Of a DNA stretch of 64,000 bases, positions 51,750 to 61,236 are shown piece by piece. Under the pieces are notes generated by a model, which saw nothing but the letters and a program-made list of their open reading frames with translations, searched no databases and was not told the DNA's origin. Where the stretch lies: contig JAILXV010000003.1 of the NCBI GenBank assembly GCA_045430285.1, positions 434,001 to 498,000 on the forward strand, read 5' to 3'. A program made the position numbers and the translations under genes. The first letter of the stretch is position 1. Every line of letters starts with the position of its first letter. The DNA comes from Agarilytica sp045430285 (lineage in GTDB: Bacteria > Pseudomonadota > Gammaproteobacteria > Pseudomonadales > Cellvibrionaceae).

Positions 51750-52667
51750 ATGAATACAGTAAAAGACATTATGTCGCCAATTCCCTGCTTACTTGCTCCA
51801 GAAGATGCGTTAGCGCCCGCCGTAAAGCTTATGAGCGAGCACCGTATGTCGTGTGTTTTGGTATGTGAACAGGATGTACCTGTCGGTATCGTGACTGAGC
51901 GGGATATTGTCCGTGTGTACGCGAAAATGCTGGATGATATTTCATTAGAAGGAATCCTAGTTCAGTCAATTATGACAAAAGAACCGATATGCATAGAGGA
52001 ACATACAACGATACTCGATGCGTTAGTTTTGGCGAGAAGCCGGAATGTCCGTCATCTACCTGTGATTAACGTAAACCATCAGTTGGTCGGTGTTGTAACC
52101 CAAACAGATGCGATTAACGCCTTCGTGAAATCGATAGAGATTAATGCAAAATTGAGCGAAGAGTTCGAAACATTAAAAATGTTATCACTAGAAGACCCAC
52201 TTGTAGGTGCGGGAAACCGTAGGGCCTTAGAAGTAGATCTTGCTCATACAGACGCTTCAACAAAACGTTATAACAAACCCTACTCGATAGCGATGATTGA
52301 TATCGATTTTTTTAAACGCTACAACGATTTCTATGGTCACCAAAAAGGTGACGAAGCGTTGATTGCGGTTGTCGATACCATTAAAGAACATATGCGAGAT
52401 TCAGATCGGCTATACCGATATGGAGGAGAAGAGTTTCTCCTATTAATGTCGAACACGGATCTTGATCAAAGTTTTATTGTTGCAGAACGCATGAGGCATG
52501 CAATAGAACAGGCAAAAATCCCCCATCAAGAAAGCCCAAATAAGATTGTTACTGTGAGCGTTGGTGTGGCAAGGAATAACGGACAGCCAGAAACCATTAT
52601 CAAAAACGCAGATAAAGCGTTATACGAAGCGAAAAACAGTGGCAGAAATAAAACATGTCGAGGGTAA
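51750..52667 (+). CDS. CBS-pair diguanylate cyclase
   Basis: A 305-residue protein. Two CBS domains (VKDIMSPIPCLLAPEDAL... and VQSIMTKEPICIEEHTTIL...) occupy residues 1-130. A GGDEF domain follows (YRYGGEEFLLLM, active site at about 225) with RDSD five residues upstream, the inhibitory I-site. It should make cyclic di-GMP from two GTP, with activity tuned by adenine nucleotides at the CBS pair. No EAL domain. Confidence 0.93.
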   Translation: MNTVKDIMSPIPCLLAPEDALAPAVKLMSEHRMSCVLVCEQDVPVGIVTERDIVRVYAKMLDDISLEGILVQSIMTKEPICIEEHTTILDALVLARSRNVRHLPVINVNHQLVGVVTQTDAINAFVKSIEINAKLSEEFETLKMLSLEDPLVGAGNRRALEVDLAHTDASTKRYNKPYSIAMIDIDFFKRYNDFYGHQKGDEALIAVVDTIKEHMRDSDRLYRYGGEEFLLLMSNTDLDQSFIVAERMRHAIEQAKIPHQESPNKIVTVSVGVARNNGQPETIIKNADKALYEAKNSGRNKTCRG

Positions 52668-52703
52668 CGGTTGATGTGCAAGACATATTGCGTGATATAA
52701 AAC

Positions 52704-53843
52704 TTATACCAAAGCCCAAATTCCAACGGCTAAAATAGCAAAAGAACAGCTAATTAATGCGACGTAGTATTTTATATTTATTGCCGTGTTCAGTTTATTC
52801 AGCAACATGTTTGCGTCTTCAATGCGAGCCGCGCGTTCAAACCTTAGTGCGTGTGAAATACAATGATGCAGCAACGGATTTGTCAGTTTTGGAATGGAAG
52901 GCACAAGGTTGTTTTCAATCGCGGTACTTGCATCTTTACAATTAAAAGGATGCACGCCTCCGAGTAGCTCACACATAATGATGCCCAGGGCATAAATATC
53001 ATCGCTAGGGTGTGGTGGTTCACCGCGAATCATTTCTGGGCTGGCATAACTCATTGTTAAAGCGCCAAGCTGACTTGCGTCAAAGCTGTCCTGATAAAGT
53101 TCCGTATTCACCGCACGTGCAATACCAAAGTCCAGTATCTTCACGTTACCATTATCAGCCAGAAATAAGTTTGCGGGTTTTAGGTCGGAATGAACAATCC
53201 CTTTGGAGTGGGCGTAAGCTAACCCGCGTGCAATTCGCTGAATGATATCGATCTTTTGTGCGTAACTAAGCGTGTGTGCGGTTTTCCCCTGAATAATATC
53301 CAACAAAGGCGCGCCGCTTAGCTGTTCCATTGTGAGATATACAATATCGTCCTCGCGATCAAAATCATAAACCGTGACGATATTGGGGTGTGCCAATTCC
53401 TGAGTTTTTTTTGCCTCACGCTGGAGTGTTAAAAAGGCATGTGGGTGTTCTCTAAAACTACCACTCAATAGCTTTATCGCGACGAAAGGGTTTTCATCTC
53501 CAGCGGCTTCTCGAATGAGGTCTAGGGCTTGATAAACAGCGCCCATCCCGCCCTGCCCTAACACTGATTTTAAAACGAAGCGGCGTCTAATGACGGAACC
53601 CACATTAATTTCTCGGTGGGGGGTATTAAAAAAAGGTCTTGGGGTCCGCTCCATCCGTTCTATTTTTGTGATGGGCGCATCAGAAAGGTGGCCGATATCG
53701 GCCTTGCTTGGGGAATTGTCGATAGTGTCGTGACTCGAGAGCTTTACGTTAGCATCAGCGGGTTGTGAGTCAGGGGTATCTTCAACAGGAGGTAGGCACT
53801 CATCGGACGAGGTATTCAGCTGAACTTGTTTATCGTCGTCCAT
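52704..53843 (-). CDS. Membrane-anchored Ser/Thr protein kinase, non-RD type
   Basis: A 379-residue kinase. An acidic N-terminal 85 residues, then LGQGGMGAVYQA, catalytic Lys124 in VAIKLLSG, HSD at 218-220 (HSDLKPANLFL, where HRD is usual), DFG at 238-240, SYASPEMIRGEPP and DDIYALGIIMCELLGG. The C-terminus has one span (YYVALISCSFAILAVGIWALV). The replacement of Arg by Ser marks a non-RD kinase. Divergent gene is phoH-side only through a hairpin. Targets unknown. Confidence 0.92.
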   Translation of the reverse strand: MDDDKQVQLNTSSDECLPPVEDTPDSQPADANVKLSSHDTIDNSPSKADIGHLSDAPITKIERMERTPRPFFNTPHREINVGSVIRRRFVLKSVLGQGGMGAVYQALDLIREAAGDENPFVAIKLLSGSFREHPHAFLTLQREAKKTQELAHPNIVTVYDFDREDDIVYLTMEQLSGAPLLDIIQGKTAHTLSYAQKIDIIQRIARGLAYAHSKGIVHSDLKPANLFLADNGNVKILDFGIARAVNTELYQDSFDASQLGALTMSYASPEMIRGEPPHPSDDIYALGIIMCELLGGVHPFNCKDASTAIENNLVPSIPKLTNPLLHHCISHALRFERAARIEDANMLLNKLNTAINIKYYVALISCSFAILAVGIWALV

Positions 53844-53905
53844 AGGGAGACAACACCATCATTATGTGCGTATTTCCCCTAAGTCTAGCGTTTCGCAACA
53901 ACCTT

Positions 53906-53944
53906 AGCTAGACCCACAATAAGGACTACCTCGTGGGTCTAGCT
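53906..53944 (-). terminator. phoH hairpin
   Basis: AGCTAGACCCAC at 53906-53917 pairs with 53933-53944 (12-bp stem, 15-base loop). It lies 12 bases beyond the phoH stop. No T-run follows, so termination is not certain. Confidence 0.55.
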
Positions 53945-53956
53945 CGTTTAGGTAGA

Positions 53957-54775
53957 CTAATCCTCTACTTCGTAACGGTCGATAACATCACGCACCAAAC
54001 CACTGCGGACAATATCTTCGCGCTCAAACTCATGAATATGCACGCGGGGAAGGCCGGCTAAGCGTTCTACCGCATCCGCTAGCCCATTGGCCCCACGAAT
54101 ATCACTTTGTTTGATATCACCGTTGACGACGACTCGACAATCATCCCCTATTCGGGTAAGAAACATCTTCATTTGCTCTGGCGAGGTGTTTTGGGCCTCA
54201 TCGAGAATCACAAAGGTGTCTTCTTTGAAGGTCTTTCCTCGCATGTACGCCAAGGGCGCGGCGACAATACGCCCGTGTCGGAGGCAGTAGTTGACGGTTC
54301 CAGCACCCAATCGTTCATTAAGGATATCCCGAAAGGCATCAATGTAAGCTGCGAACTTTTCATCCAAATCACCTGGTAGAAAACCCAGGTTCTCCCCAGC
54401 TTCGACTGCTGGTCGGGTCAATATAATCCGCTCAATAGCGCCGCTTTCAAGCGCGTCGGCTGCCAAAGCGCCCGCACAATAGCTTTTTCCTGTACCGGCA
54501 GGGCCAATACCAAAAGTAAGCATATTGTTTTTAATCGCTGAGATATAACGCTTTTGAGCGGCGTTGCGAGGCTTCAGGGGGGACTTATCCTGCCAGGGCG
54601 AATAAGCGGTATCGACGTGTTGAATGTGGGCGTTCAGTTCTACAATTTCTGCACTTTCTTTACTGCGTTTTTTTGATGGATTGTTCCGGTTGTTTCTATT
54701 GCTGCGTCGATTTTGTTTCGTATCGAAATCAGACGACGCATAACTATTTTGTTTAGCACGGGACTTTCTTGCCAT
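53957..54775 (-). CDS. PhoH-family ATPase
   Basis: About 272 residues from ATG 54775, chosen because GGAG is six bases upstream; the frame extends to 54796. The N-terminal 60 residues are Arg/Asn/Lys-rich and disordered. The P-loop is FGIGPAGTGKSYCAGALA, and TRPAVEAGENLGFLPGDLDEK and FVILDEAQNTSPEQMKMFLTRIG (Walker B) are PhoH blocks. VVNGDIKQSD ends the core. PhoH proteins are RNA-associated NTPases of uncertain role. No ybeY/ybeZ partners are present, so the full-length PhoL set is not implied. Confidence 0.92.
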   Translation of the reverse strand: MARKSRAKQNSYASSDFDTKQNRRSNRNNRNNPSKKRSKESAEIVELNAHIQHVDTAYSPWQDKSPLKPRNAAQKRYISAIKNNMLTFGIGPAGTGKSYCAGALAADALESGAIERIILTRPAVEAGENLGFLPGDLDEKFAAYIDAFRDILNERLGAGTVNYCLRHGRIVAAPLAYMRGKTFKEDTFVILDEAQNTSPEQMKMFLTRIGDDCRVVVNGDIKQSDIRGANGLADAVERLAGLPRVHIHEFEREDIVRSGLVRDVIDRYEVED

Positions 54776-55438
54776 AATGTTCTCCGCTTTATTCATAAAA
54801 TCAGCTACTTCGGGTAACCATGAATGGTGGTGAGATATTTATGCCTCCTTGTGTATTTGAGTGGTGAATTTAAGTAACTTGTGTCTAAAACTATTGCAGC
54901 TAAATCAAAATAAGTAAACCGTATTTTTTAAAATAATTTTAACGAACTTGGTGGCTAAGCATGGGGGAATATGAAGTGATACGTTCAAACAGCCCAATAA
55001 GCTATTGATTAAAAACGGATTTTTATTTCGCTATACAACCCCTTTGTTTTTAGACTAGAATAATAAATATAAGGAATTGAAGAAAATTCCTCAAAATTAG
55101 GCAACGACCTTACGTTCCACTTCTCGCTAACTTCTAGCGGCAATGCCCTTCGCACCTCAAAATTTACTAAAACACCTTATCTTGTGCTCGTCTATCTTTT
55201 ATCGGTCTGAGTTTGTGATAGTTTTTTATTAAAAATACATTTTCAATTTAAAGAAAGTGGCTATTTATTATATGGCGGGAGGGGTTACCGTTAAGCGAAA
55301 GGCAAGCTTTAAATAAACCACAAGATAATACTATGAATGTTTTGCTACGATAAAAAACGCCATGAACTAATCACATGTTTTTATCAACAACATAACACTT
55401 GGCTGTTATGAGAATGAAAAGCGCCGAAAAAACGGGCG
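54776..55438. other. Non-coding gap of 660 bases
   Basis: No frame of note was found on either strand. AT-rich stretches occur at 54900-54950 and 55200-55250, with short imperfect inverted repeats near 55070-55100. It may contain a promoter for phoH. I see no tRNA or strong terminator. Confidence 0.5.
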
Positions 55439-56035
55439 TCATATTTTTTTAGGCAAGGCTTCGTTGAGGAAATCGTTGTGTCGTTTAACCCGCTGGGTCG
55501 TGATGTAAAAATCTTCAGAAATGAATTCTTTTGAAAGGTCCTTGACGAGACGATTCATTGCAATCGAGGCTGTCCGTTCATAATTATTAATAGCATTTAT
55601 CGAAGAACGAATGCGCTTATCCCATAGAACTTCGCCATCGCGTGTTTCAAGCCGCAACTGGAGAATAATTGTTCCCCAGGTCGAAAATAAGAAATTCCCA
55701 AGTTTTATGCTTTGCACGTGGGCGCGGAGATAGGTCGCGTTCTCGGCGGCATAAGACGCCGAATCGGTATTATACCCAGCAGCACTTAATGCTAAGCCAA
55801 TACTTTTCATGATGTTCGCGCTGGTATCGCCTTGAGCTTTGATATTGCCAACCGGTATGGATAACAACGTTGTTTTCCCAATAACATTATTATCAATACC
55901 GGTTGCCCGTGGCGCGACATTGACCGTGCCCTCACGCTGGGTTTTAGGCGTGTAGGTTTTTGTGGATTTAAGTTCGTCGATGGAGGTACAAGCACAAAGA
56001 AGGCAAACTAAGCTGGCAGTAAGTGCGTTTTTCAA
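55439..56035 (-). CDS. Lipoprotein, 198 aa
   Basis: MKNALTASLVCLLCACTSID is a lipoprotein signal with lipobox LCAC; the Cys at about 16 is acylated. The mature part contains SIGLALSAAGYNTDSASYAAENATYLRAHVQSIKLGNF and RDGEVLWDKRIRSSINAINNYERTASIAMNRLVKDLSKEFIS. This recalls the YajG-like lipoproteins, but the match is weak. Function unknown. Next upstream gene on the same strand is the saccharopine-dehydrogenase-like gene about 88 bases away. Confidence 0.75.
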   Translation of the reverse strand: MKNALTASLVCLLCACTSIDELKSTKTYTPKTQREGTVNVAPRATGIDNNVIGKTTLLSIPVGNIKAQGDTSANIMKSIGLALSAAGYNTDSASYAAENATYLRAHVQSIKLGNFLFSTWGTIILQLRLETRDGEVLWDKRIRSSINAINNYERTASIAMNRLVKDLSKEFISEDFYITTQRVKRHNDFLNEALPKKI

Positions 56036-56122
56036 GAGTATCTCCAGTGGAAAAGCGTAAGGTTTAAAATACTATGCTACCCGTGACACATCAAGCGGGG
56101 AACGGGTGATGTGAGCGGTATA

Positions 56123-57373
56123 TCAGCGTTTTTTTACCGTGTCGATTTCGAAATTAAGTGACGCATGATCGCTTAAGCGCGGAATCAAAGTTTCGCCTAG
56201 TATAGAAGCGGGTGTCCAAAAGCCGCCACTCGGCTGGGCCTTCTCTATATCGAACGCAAGGCATAGGGCTACCTGGGCCACGATCATCGCGGATGCGCCA
56301 TACCCAGGGTCTTTTTCTCCCTTTAAACGGCATTGAATGTTGCCTCTGCCTGGTGCCTTCCCGCGAAATATTAGTTCGTAATAACCGCTTTCTTGCTCTT
56401 CATGGCTCGGGCCTTCACCAGGCTTTGGAAGTAGCCAGCGTTGCATGGCTGCGCTGAACAGGGGGATTGTTGCAAAAAAACCGAACAACCATAGCCCGTA
56501 ACTCGTTCTGCTTGCACGCTTTCGGCCTTTTCTGCCGGTTCCTGTAACGATGGCTTCATCGTAGCGGAAGTCTTTACCGTACAGCTTGCCTAGGAGAGCG
56601 TTAGAGCGATGAACGATACGCGTGTTAATACCTTCCATGACAAACGGTGCGATCCAGCTCTCGCTTTGTGCCTCATATTCTGCATGGCGATGCCTAGGTT
56701 GGCGTTGAGTAAATGAGTGCTCACTCGGGCACAAACAATATGGGCTAGCGAGCGCCCTGCGCAAACTTGGGTTTTCAGAAAGATCTTTCGCGACATTTAG
56801 CGCACTGGCGTATGTACCACCGGAAAAGCGTCCTTTCATCTTTATCACGCGCATCTGTATGTCTTGGCAAGGCTGCCCCAGAAGTTCGATGGCTTTTTGT
56901 TGTGTGAAAAAGACGCCCAAGTCAGAAGGAACAGAATCAAATGCACAGCTATGGATAATTCGGGCACCGCTTTCAGCCGCCGCATGCTGATATTTACTGA
57001 TCATTTGCAATATCCAGTGGGCTTCGCCGGTAATATCACAGTAATCTGTTCCGCTTTCGCAGCATGCCCGAACTAGGCCTTCGCCATAGAGTGCAAACGG
57101 TCCTACGGTGGAGACAACAACGCGCGTTGAGGCACATAAATTTTTGAGCGCTTCATCGTCTTGCGCATCTGCAATAAGCGTATCCACCTGCAGGCTGTGA
57201 GTGTCGATGAGGGATTGTTGAATCGCCGAGAGTTTTTCTTTTGAGCGTCCAGCAATAGCCCAGCGGACGTTGAGTTCGTTTTCGATGGCATCGCCTAAGG
57301 CTTTAACGAGGATTTGGCCGATGAAGCTGGAAGCGCCAAATATGACGAGATCGTATTTAGTTTCAGTGTTCAT
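56123..57373 (-). CDS. Saccharopine dehydrogenase-like / trans-acting enoyl reductase family protein
   Basis: A 416-residue protein. The N-terminal Rossmann domain has DLVIFGASSFIGQILVKAL and WAIAGRSKEKLSAIQ. YDCITGEAHW-like YCDITGEAHWILQMI and AFDSVPSDLGVFF follow. The family includes fungal saccharopine dehydrogenases and mycobacterial trans-acting enoyl reductases. It should bind NAD(P)H and reduce a lipid or amino-acid related substrate. True saccharopine dehydrogenase function is unlikely. Single gene between a lipoprotein and a beta-barrel. Confidence 0.85.
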   Translation of the reverse strand: MNTETKYDLVIFGASSFIGQILVKALGDAIENELNVRWAIAGRSKEKLSAIQQSLIDTHSLQVDTLIADAQDDEALKNLCASTRVVVSTVGPFALYGEGLVRACCESGTDYCDITGEAHWILQMISKYQHAAAESGARIIHSCAFDSVPSDLGVFFTQQKAIELLGQPCQDIQMRVIKMKGRFSGGTYASALNVAKDLSENPSLRRALASPYCLCPSEHSFTQRQPRHRHAEYEAQSESWIAPFVMEGINTRIVHRSNALLGKLYGKDFRYDEAIVTGTGRKGRKRASRTSYGLWLFGFFATIPLFSAAMQRWLLPKPGEGPSHEEQESGYYELIFRGKAPGRGNIQCRLKGEKDPGYGASAMIVAQVALCLAFDIEKAQPSGGFWTPASILGETLIPRLSDHASLNFEIDTVKKR

Positions 57374-57458
57374 CGCAGCCCAAGGTTTTAAGTACAGAGT
57401 AAGCCACTATAGAGTAATTAATTGTGGGGTTAAATATCTGATTACCGACAAACTAAAA

Positions 57459-57476
57459 CACCGGCCGAGGCCGGTG
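57459..57476 (-). terminator. Rho-independent terminator of the beta-barrel gene
   Basis: CACCGGCC at 57459-57466 pairs with GGCCGGTG at 57469-57476. On the minus strand TTTTAGTTTG follows. It lies 30 bases beyond the stop of the 57507 gene. Confidence 0.82.
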
Positions 57477-57506
57477 ATATTATGCGTTGGATAAAAGGAA
57501 AGGACA

Positions 57507-58097
57507 CTAGAATCTATAACTTACGCCCACGTTATAGTGGTAGCTGTCCAGATCGTTTCGTGAATATTCAGCAAATACGCCGACGTTACTATTAAAATAC
57601 TGACGTACACCGGCGGTCATTTCAGTGGCCGTGGCAAACATCTCCGTATTGGCGAGTTCGCCGTATATTTCGGTGGAAGGACTTATCATGGATCGCACGC
57701 CGAAGGCTACATTGCGACCGATTTCCGTGTCCGATTGGCCTAAGCCTTTTGATTTTAAATTGACGTAGTTTGCTTCACCATAAACAGCGGTATTTTTACC
57801 AAGGGGAAGCGTTACACCTAAACCGATGGATGCAGTGTTAAGGTCAATATCGTTGTCACTAAAAACATTGTTGGTCGAGTCGTCTATGGTTCGTGTTGTA
57901 TATTCACCGTTTATATACACCATCTCGCTAAGTTCAGCGCTGCCCCTGATTATGAATCCATCGGCATTTTCGTCTGATCCAATGGAGGATAAGCGTCCAT
58001 ATCCCCCTTCGACCATATTAAATGAAGGTGTTTCGGCAAACGCCATTGGTGTAAACAACGCGGAAACGATAGCACTGCCCAAAAGTAATTTTTTCAT
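57507..58097 (-). CDS. Outer-membrane beta-barrel protein, about 196 aa
   Basis: Signal peptide MKKLLLGSAIVSALFTPMAFA, then a barrel of short amphipathic strands (SLDVYINGEYTTRTID-like MVYINGEYTTRTID, IGLGVTLPLGKNTAVYGEANYVNL, NVGVFAEYSRNDLD). The C-terminus is VGVSYRF, with aromatic final residue, as needed for BAM assembly. Eight strands are likely (OmpA/OmpW-like). Function unknown; opposite strand to the aminopeptidase. Confidence 0.83.
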   Translation of the reverse strand: MKKLLLGSAIVSALFTPMAFAETPSFNMVEGGYGRLSSIGSDENADGFIIRGSAELSEMVYINGEYTTRTIDDSTNNVFSDNDIDLNTASIGLGVTLPLGKNTAVYGEANYVNLKSKGLGQSDTEIGRNVAFGVRSMISPSTEIYGELANTEMFATATEMTAGVRQYFNSNVGVFAEYSRNDLDSYHYNVGVSYRF

Positions 58098-58479
58098 ATT
58101 TCATCCTATAGTCATGTAAAAAGTAAACCGCACTCACTAAATTTTAGGTTGCTCATAACCTTTACTTGCGGCGTGATATGAATACTAAAGCCGCTAATAT
58201 GAATAGAACCTGAATGCAAAATAAGATGAAGGTATAAGGAAGGTTGAACCAACACGGTTGACACTATATTCTTACAGCGGGTACCCCATTGATAGTGATG
58301 ATTAACAAAGTAACTAGAAATACCGTTGCCGTAATAACGTCGGGGAAACCTTAATAAATAGCGTGTTTAAAAATCTATTTTATTCGTTTATGGCTTAATA
58401 TTACCGTTTAACGTTTGAGCTTAACGGGAGATCTTTTCTCTCACGCCCTATTCGCCTAAGAAATATCAAAGGAATGGTT
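58098..58479. other. Divergent promoter region
   Basis: 380 bases between the beta-barrel gene (minus) and the aminopeptidase gene (plus). It should carry both promoters. I found no repeated operator or RNA gene in it. Confidence 0.5.
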
Positions 58480-61152
58480 ATGTCTGCTCCCCATTATTCT
58501 TATTACATCTTGATCCTGTTTATATGTATTCTTTCGGCTTGCGACCCGACGGCTACGGAAACGGCTGAAGGCGCGCCAGACCAAAATTCGACTGCGTACC
58601 AAGGCCTAGCGGGCCAGCGAGAAAAATCGCCAGGTATTAGTGAGTCGTACGCAATATTTAGAAAAAAACAGATTGGGGATATTCACTATGAGCTGGATGT
58701 GAATGTGACCCAAGCACAATATTTTACAGGTAACGTCAATATTCACTTTGACTACACCAATATTAATAATATGCCGGTGACGGTGGATTTTGATTCAGGG
58801 GAAATTGTCACTGTCTTGGTAAATGGCAATACGGCGGAGTGGGATTATGATAAATGGTTTATTAGCTTTTCAGCGGAAACCTTTAACCTGGGAAAAAATA
58901 CACTTTACATTGAATATAAAAGACCTTACTCGGATTCTGGCAATGGCCTATACCAATATGTAGATGGACAAACAGGTCGACGATATCTCTACAGCAATTT
59001 TGAGCCATACAATGCCAATAAATTATTTCCACATTTTGATCAGCCGAATTTAAGAGCCACTTACGATATTAAGGCCAGCGCACCTAGCGATTGGTATGTC
59101 ATAACATCAACAAGAGAAAACGAGGTTATTGATAAAGGCGAATACAAGCGTTGGGTTTTTCCGACATCAGCCAATATGCCCTCTTACATCTTTCCGTTTC
59201 ATGCGGGGCCGTACCATATGTGGGAGTCTGACGGGGCTATACCGTTGCGCCTATTTGCGCGTCAAGAAATGGCAGAATACGTTGTAGCAGAAAACTGGTT
59301 TCTCTATACGGAACAAAGTTTTGGCTTCTTTAATAAATACTATGACTATCCCTACCCTTTTAAAAAGTACGACCAAATAATCGTACCCGATTTTAATGCG
59401 GGCGCCATGGAAAACCTCGCGGCGGTTACCTTTGCTGAACGCCTTGTAAGCCGAGGTAAAAAAACGGAACAAGGGAATTTACGCATAGCCAATATTATCG
59501 CCCATGAAATGGCCCATATGTGGTTCGGTAACCTGGTGACCATGGATTGGTGGAGTGGCTTATGGTTAAACGAGAGTTTCGCAACCTATATGGGCAATCT
59601 AGCCGTATCCCAAGCGAGTGATTTTAAGAATGTGTGGTTAAACTTTCATATTGGTATGAAGCAATGGGCTTATTATTCAGATAAGTTACCCACTACTCAC
59701 GCGATCGATTTGCCGATTCACAATACCACGGAAGCGTTTACGAATTTTGATGGTATCACCTATGGTAAGGGCGCCTCCGTACTTAAACAGCTTCCATTTT
59801 TTATTGGCGAAGAAAACTTTAGACGGGGCGTGGCTCAGTACATAAAAAAATACGCATACGGTAATACACAGCTAATTGATTTTATACGTGAAATTGAAAA
59901 AGCCTCTCAGGTTGATTTAGCGTCATGGACCGAGGAATGGTTATATCAGCCTGGTCTAAATACGATTAAGACCGCATTTGAATGTGATGATGAGAATTAC
60001 CTTAACAAACTGATTATTTCTCAAATGGCACCGGCTTCTCATCCGACATTAAGGCAACAACGTATTGGCATCTCACTTTATGACCTTCAGGAAACAGGTG
60101 TGTTTAACGAGACGTTTTTGATTGCCGAATACTCAGGTGCAAAGACAGCGGTGCCATTAACGGAGCAAATCGCCTGCCCTGAACTTGTTTTTCCCAATGC
60201 AGAGGATATGGCCTATGTGAAAGTAAGCCTCGATAAGCAGTCTCAAGCCACGCTCGTTCACCATCTACACGGTATCAAAGACGAAATGGTGCGCCTTATG
60301 TTATGGGAAAGCGCATGGGAGGCCGTTCAGGATAAGGGGATTTCCCTTGCGGAATATGTAAACTTTGCTGCTATCAATTTACCAGATGAGAAAAATGCAA
60401 AATCTCTGGAACGCATCATTTTTGTGTTAATTCGCGCGTACGATTACGCCACAAGACTTGCGCTGACAGAACCATTGTTTCACCAGGAGCGACAGAAGAT
60501 CGAAGCGCTCATCCAAGCAAAGCTGGCGCTTATGGCACCAGGATCGGACATACAAAAACATTACTTCGATAAATATTTGGCCGTTGTCCATTCGCCTAAA
60601 GCGTTGGGGAAGCTTAGAGCCCTGCTCTCAGGAGAGACCACAATTGAAGGACTCAGTATCGACCAAGATATGCGTTGGCAAATGATTTTACGTTTGAATC
60701 AACACGGCTATAAAGACTACCAGGGGCTAACAAACACCGAGGCACAAAAGGATGAAAGTAATGCCGGTAAACTCATGGTGATCGCTGCCGAGGCCATACG
60801 CCCAGATGAAAACGTAAAGCAGCGCTGGTTGGATATACTGGGGCGCAATAATTCAGGACTGAAGTTTGGTGAAGAACGCAGCGCTATGAAAAATCTATTC
60901 CCCAGTTCACAGGCAAACCTTCAAGAGCAATATTTAACGCAATTGATTCAATTGGCGAAAACGACATTGCCACATAAAAGCGATCATTTTGCGAATCAGT
61001 TTAGCCGTTTGTTTTTAGGCTTATGTTCGGAAAAAAGTCGAGAGACATTAGAGGCCTTGATCGCGCAATCTAGTGAATCTCCAATACTGGTTAAGGGGTT
61101 TAAACAGGCGTTATTTGAAAATAAGCGCTGCCTGGCATTGGGTGAGGATTAA
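58480..61152 (+). CDS. M1-family aminopeptidase lipoprotein
   Basis: 890 residues from ATG 58480 (AAGGA six bases upstream; an ATG at 58474 has no room for a ribosome site). Signal SYYILILFICILSACDPT is a lipoprotein signal with Cys at about 21. GAMEN at 308-312 and HEMAHMWFGNLVTMDWWSGLWLNESFATYM at 342-371 (H342, H346, Glu365) are the M1 exopeptidase and zinc motifs. The C-terminal 400 residues are helical (ERAP1-like). It should remove N-terminal residues from peptides at the outer membrane or periplasm, aiding peptide nutrition. Confidence 0.95.
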   Translation: MSAPHYSYYILILFICILSACDPTATETAEGAPDQNSTAYQGLAGQREKSPGISESYAIFRKKQIGDIHYELDVNVTQAQYFTGNVNIHFDYTNINNMPVTVDFDSGEIVTVLVNGNTAEWDYDKWFISFSAETFNLGKNTLYIEYKRPYSDSGNGLYQYVDGQTGRRYLYSNFEPYNANKLFPHFDQPNLRATYDIKASAPSDWYVITSTRENEVIDKGEYKRWVFPTSANMPSYIFPFHAGPYHMWESDGAIPLRLFARQEMAEYVVAENWFLYTEQSFGFFNKYYDYPYPFKKYDQIIVPDFNAGAMENLAAVTFAERLVSRGKKTEQGNLRIANIIAHEMAHMWFGNLVTMDWWSGLWLNESFATYMGNLAVSQASDFKNVWLNFHIGMKQWAYYSDKLPTTHAIDLPIHNTTEAFTNFDGITYGKGASVLKQLPFFIGEENFRRGVAQYIKKYAYGNTQLIDFIREIEKASQVDLASWTEEWLYQPGLNTIKTAFECDDENYLNKLIISQMAPASHPTLRQQRIGISLYDLQETGVFNETFLIAEYSGAKTAVPLTEQIACPELVFPNAEDMAYVKVSLDKQSQATLVHHLHGIKDEMVRLMLWESAWEAVQDKGISLAEYVNFAAINLPDEKNAKSLERIIFVLIRAYDYATRLALTEPLFHQERQKIEALIQAKLALMAPGSDIQKHYFDKYLAVVHSPKALGKLRALLSGETTIEGLSIDQDMRWQMILRLNQHGYKDYQGLTNTEAQKDESNAGKLMVIAAEAIRPDENVKQRWLDILGRNNSGLKFGEERSAMKNLFPSSQANLQEQYLTQLIQLAKTTLPHKSDHFANQFSRLFLGLCSEKSRETLEALIAQSSESPILVKGFKQALFENKRCLALGED

Positions 61153-61236
61153 AGTGTGAATGGTATGAGCGAAACAAGCGCGGCGTCAGGGGATCGATAG
61201 CGCATACCGTATTTTTCATATCATTCAGAGATACGC

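Noticed and set aside
54797..55438. Hidden RNA gene in the 640-base gap after phoH
   Set aside because: No cloverleaf, strong terminator or promoter pair was found; no support beyond length.
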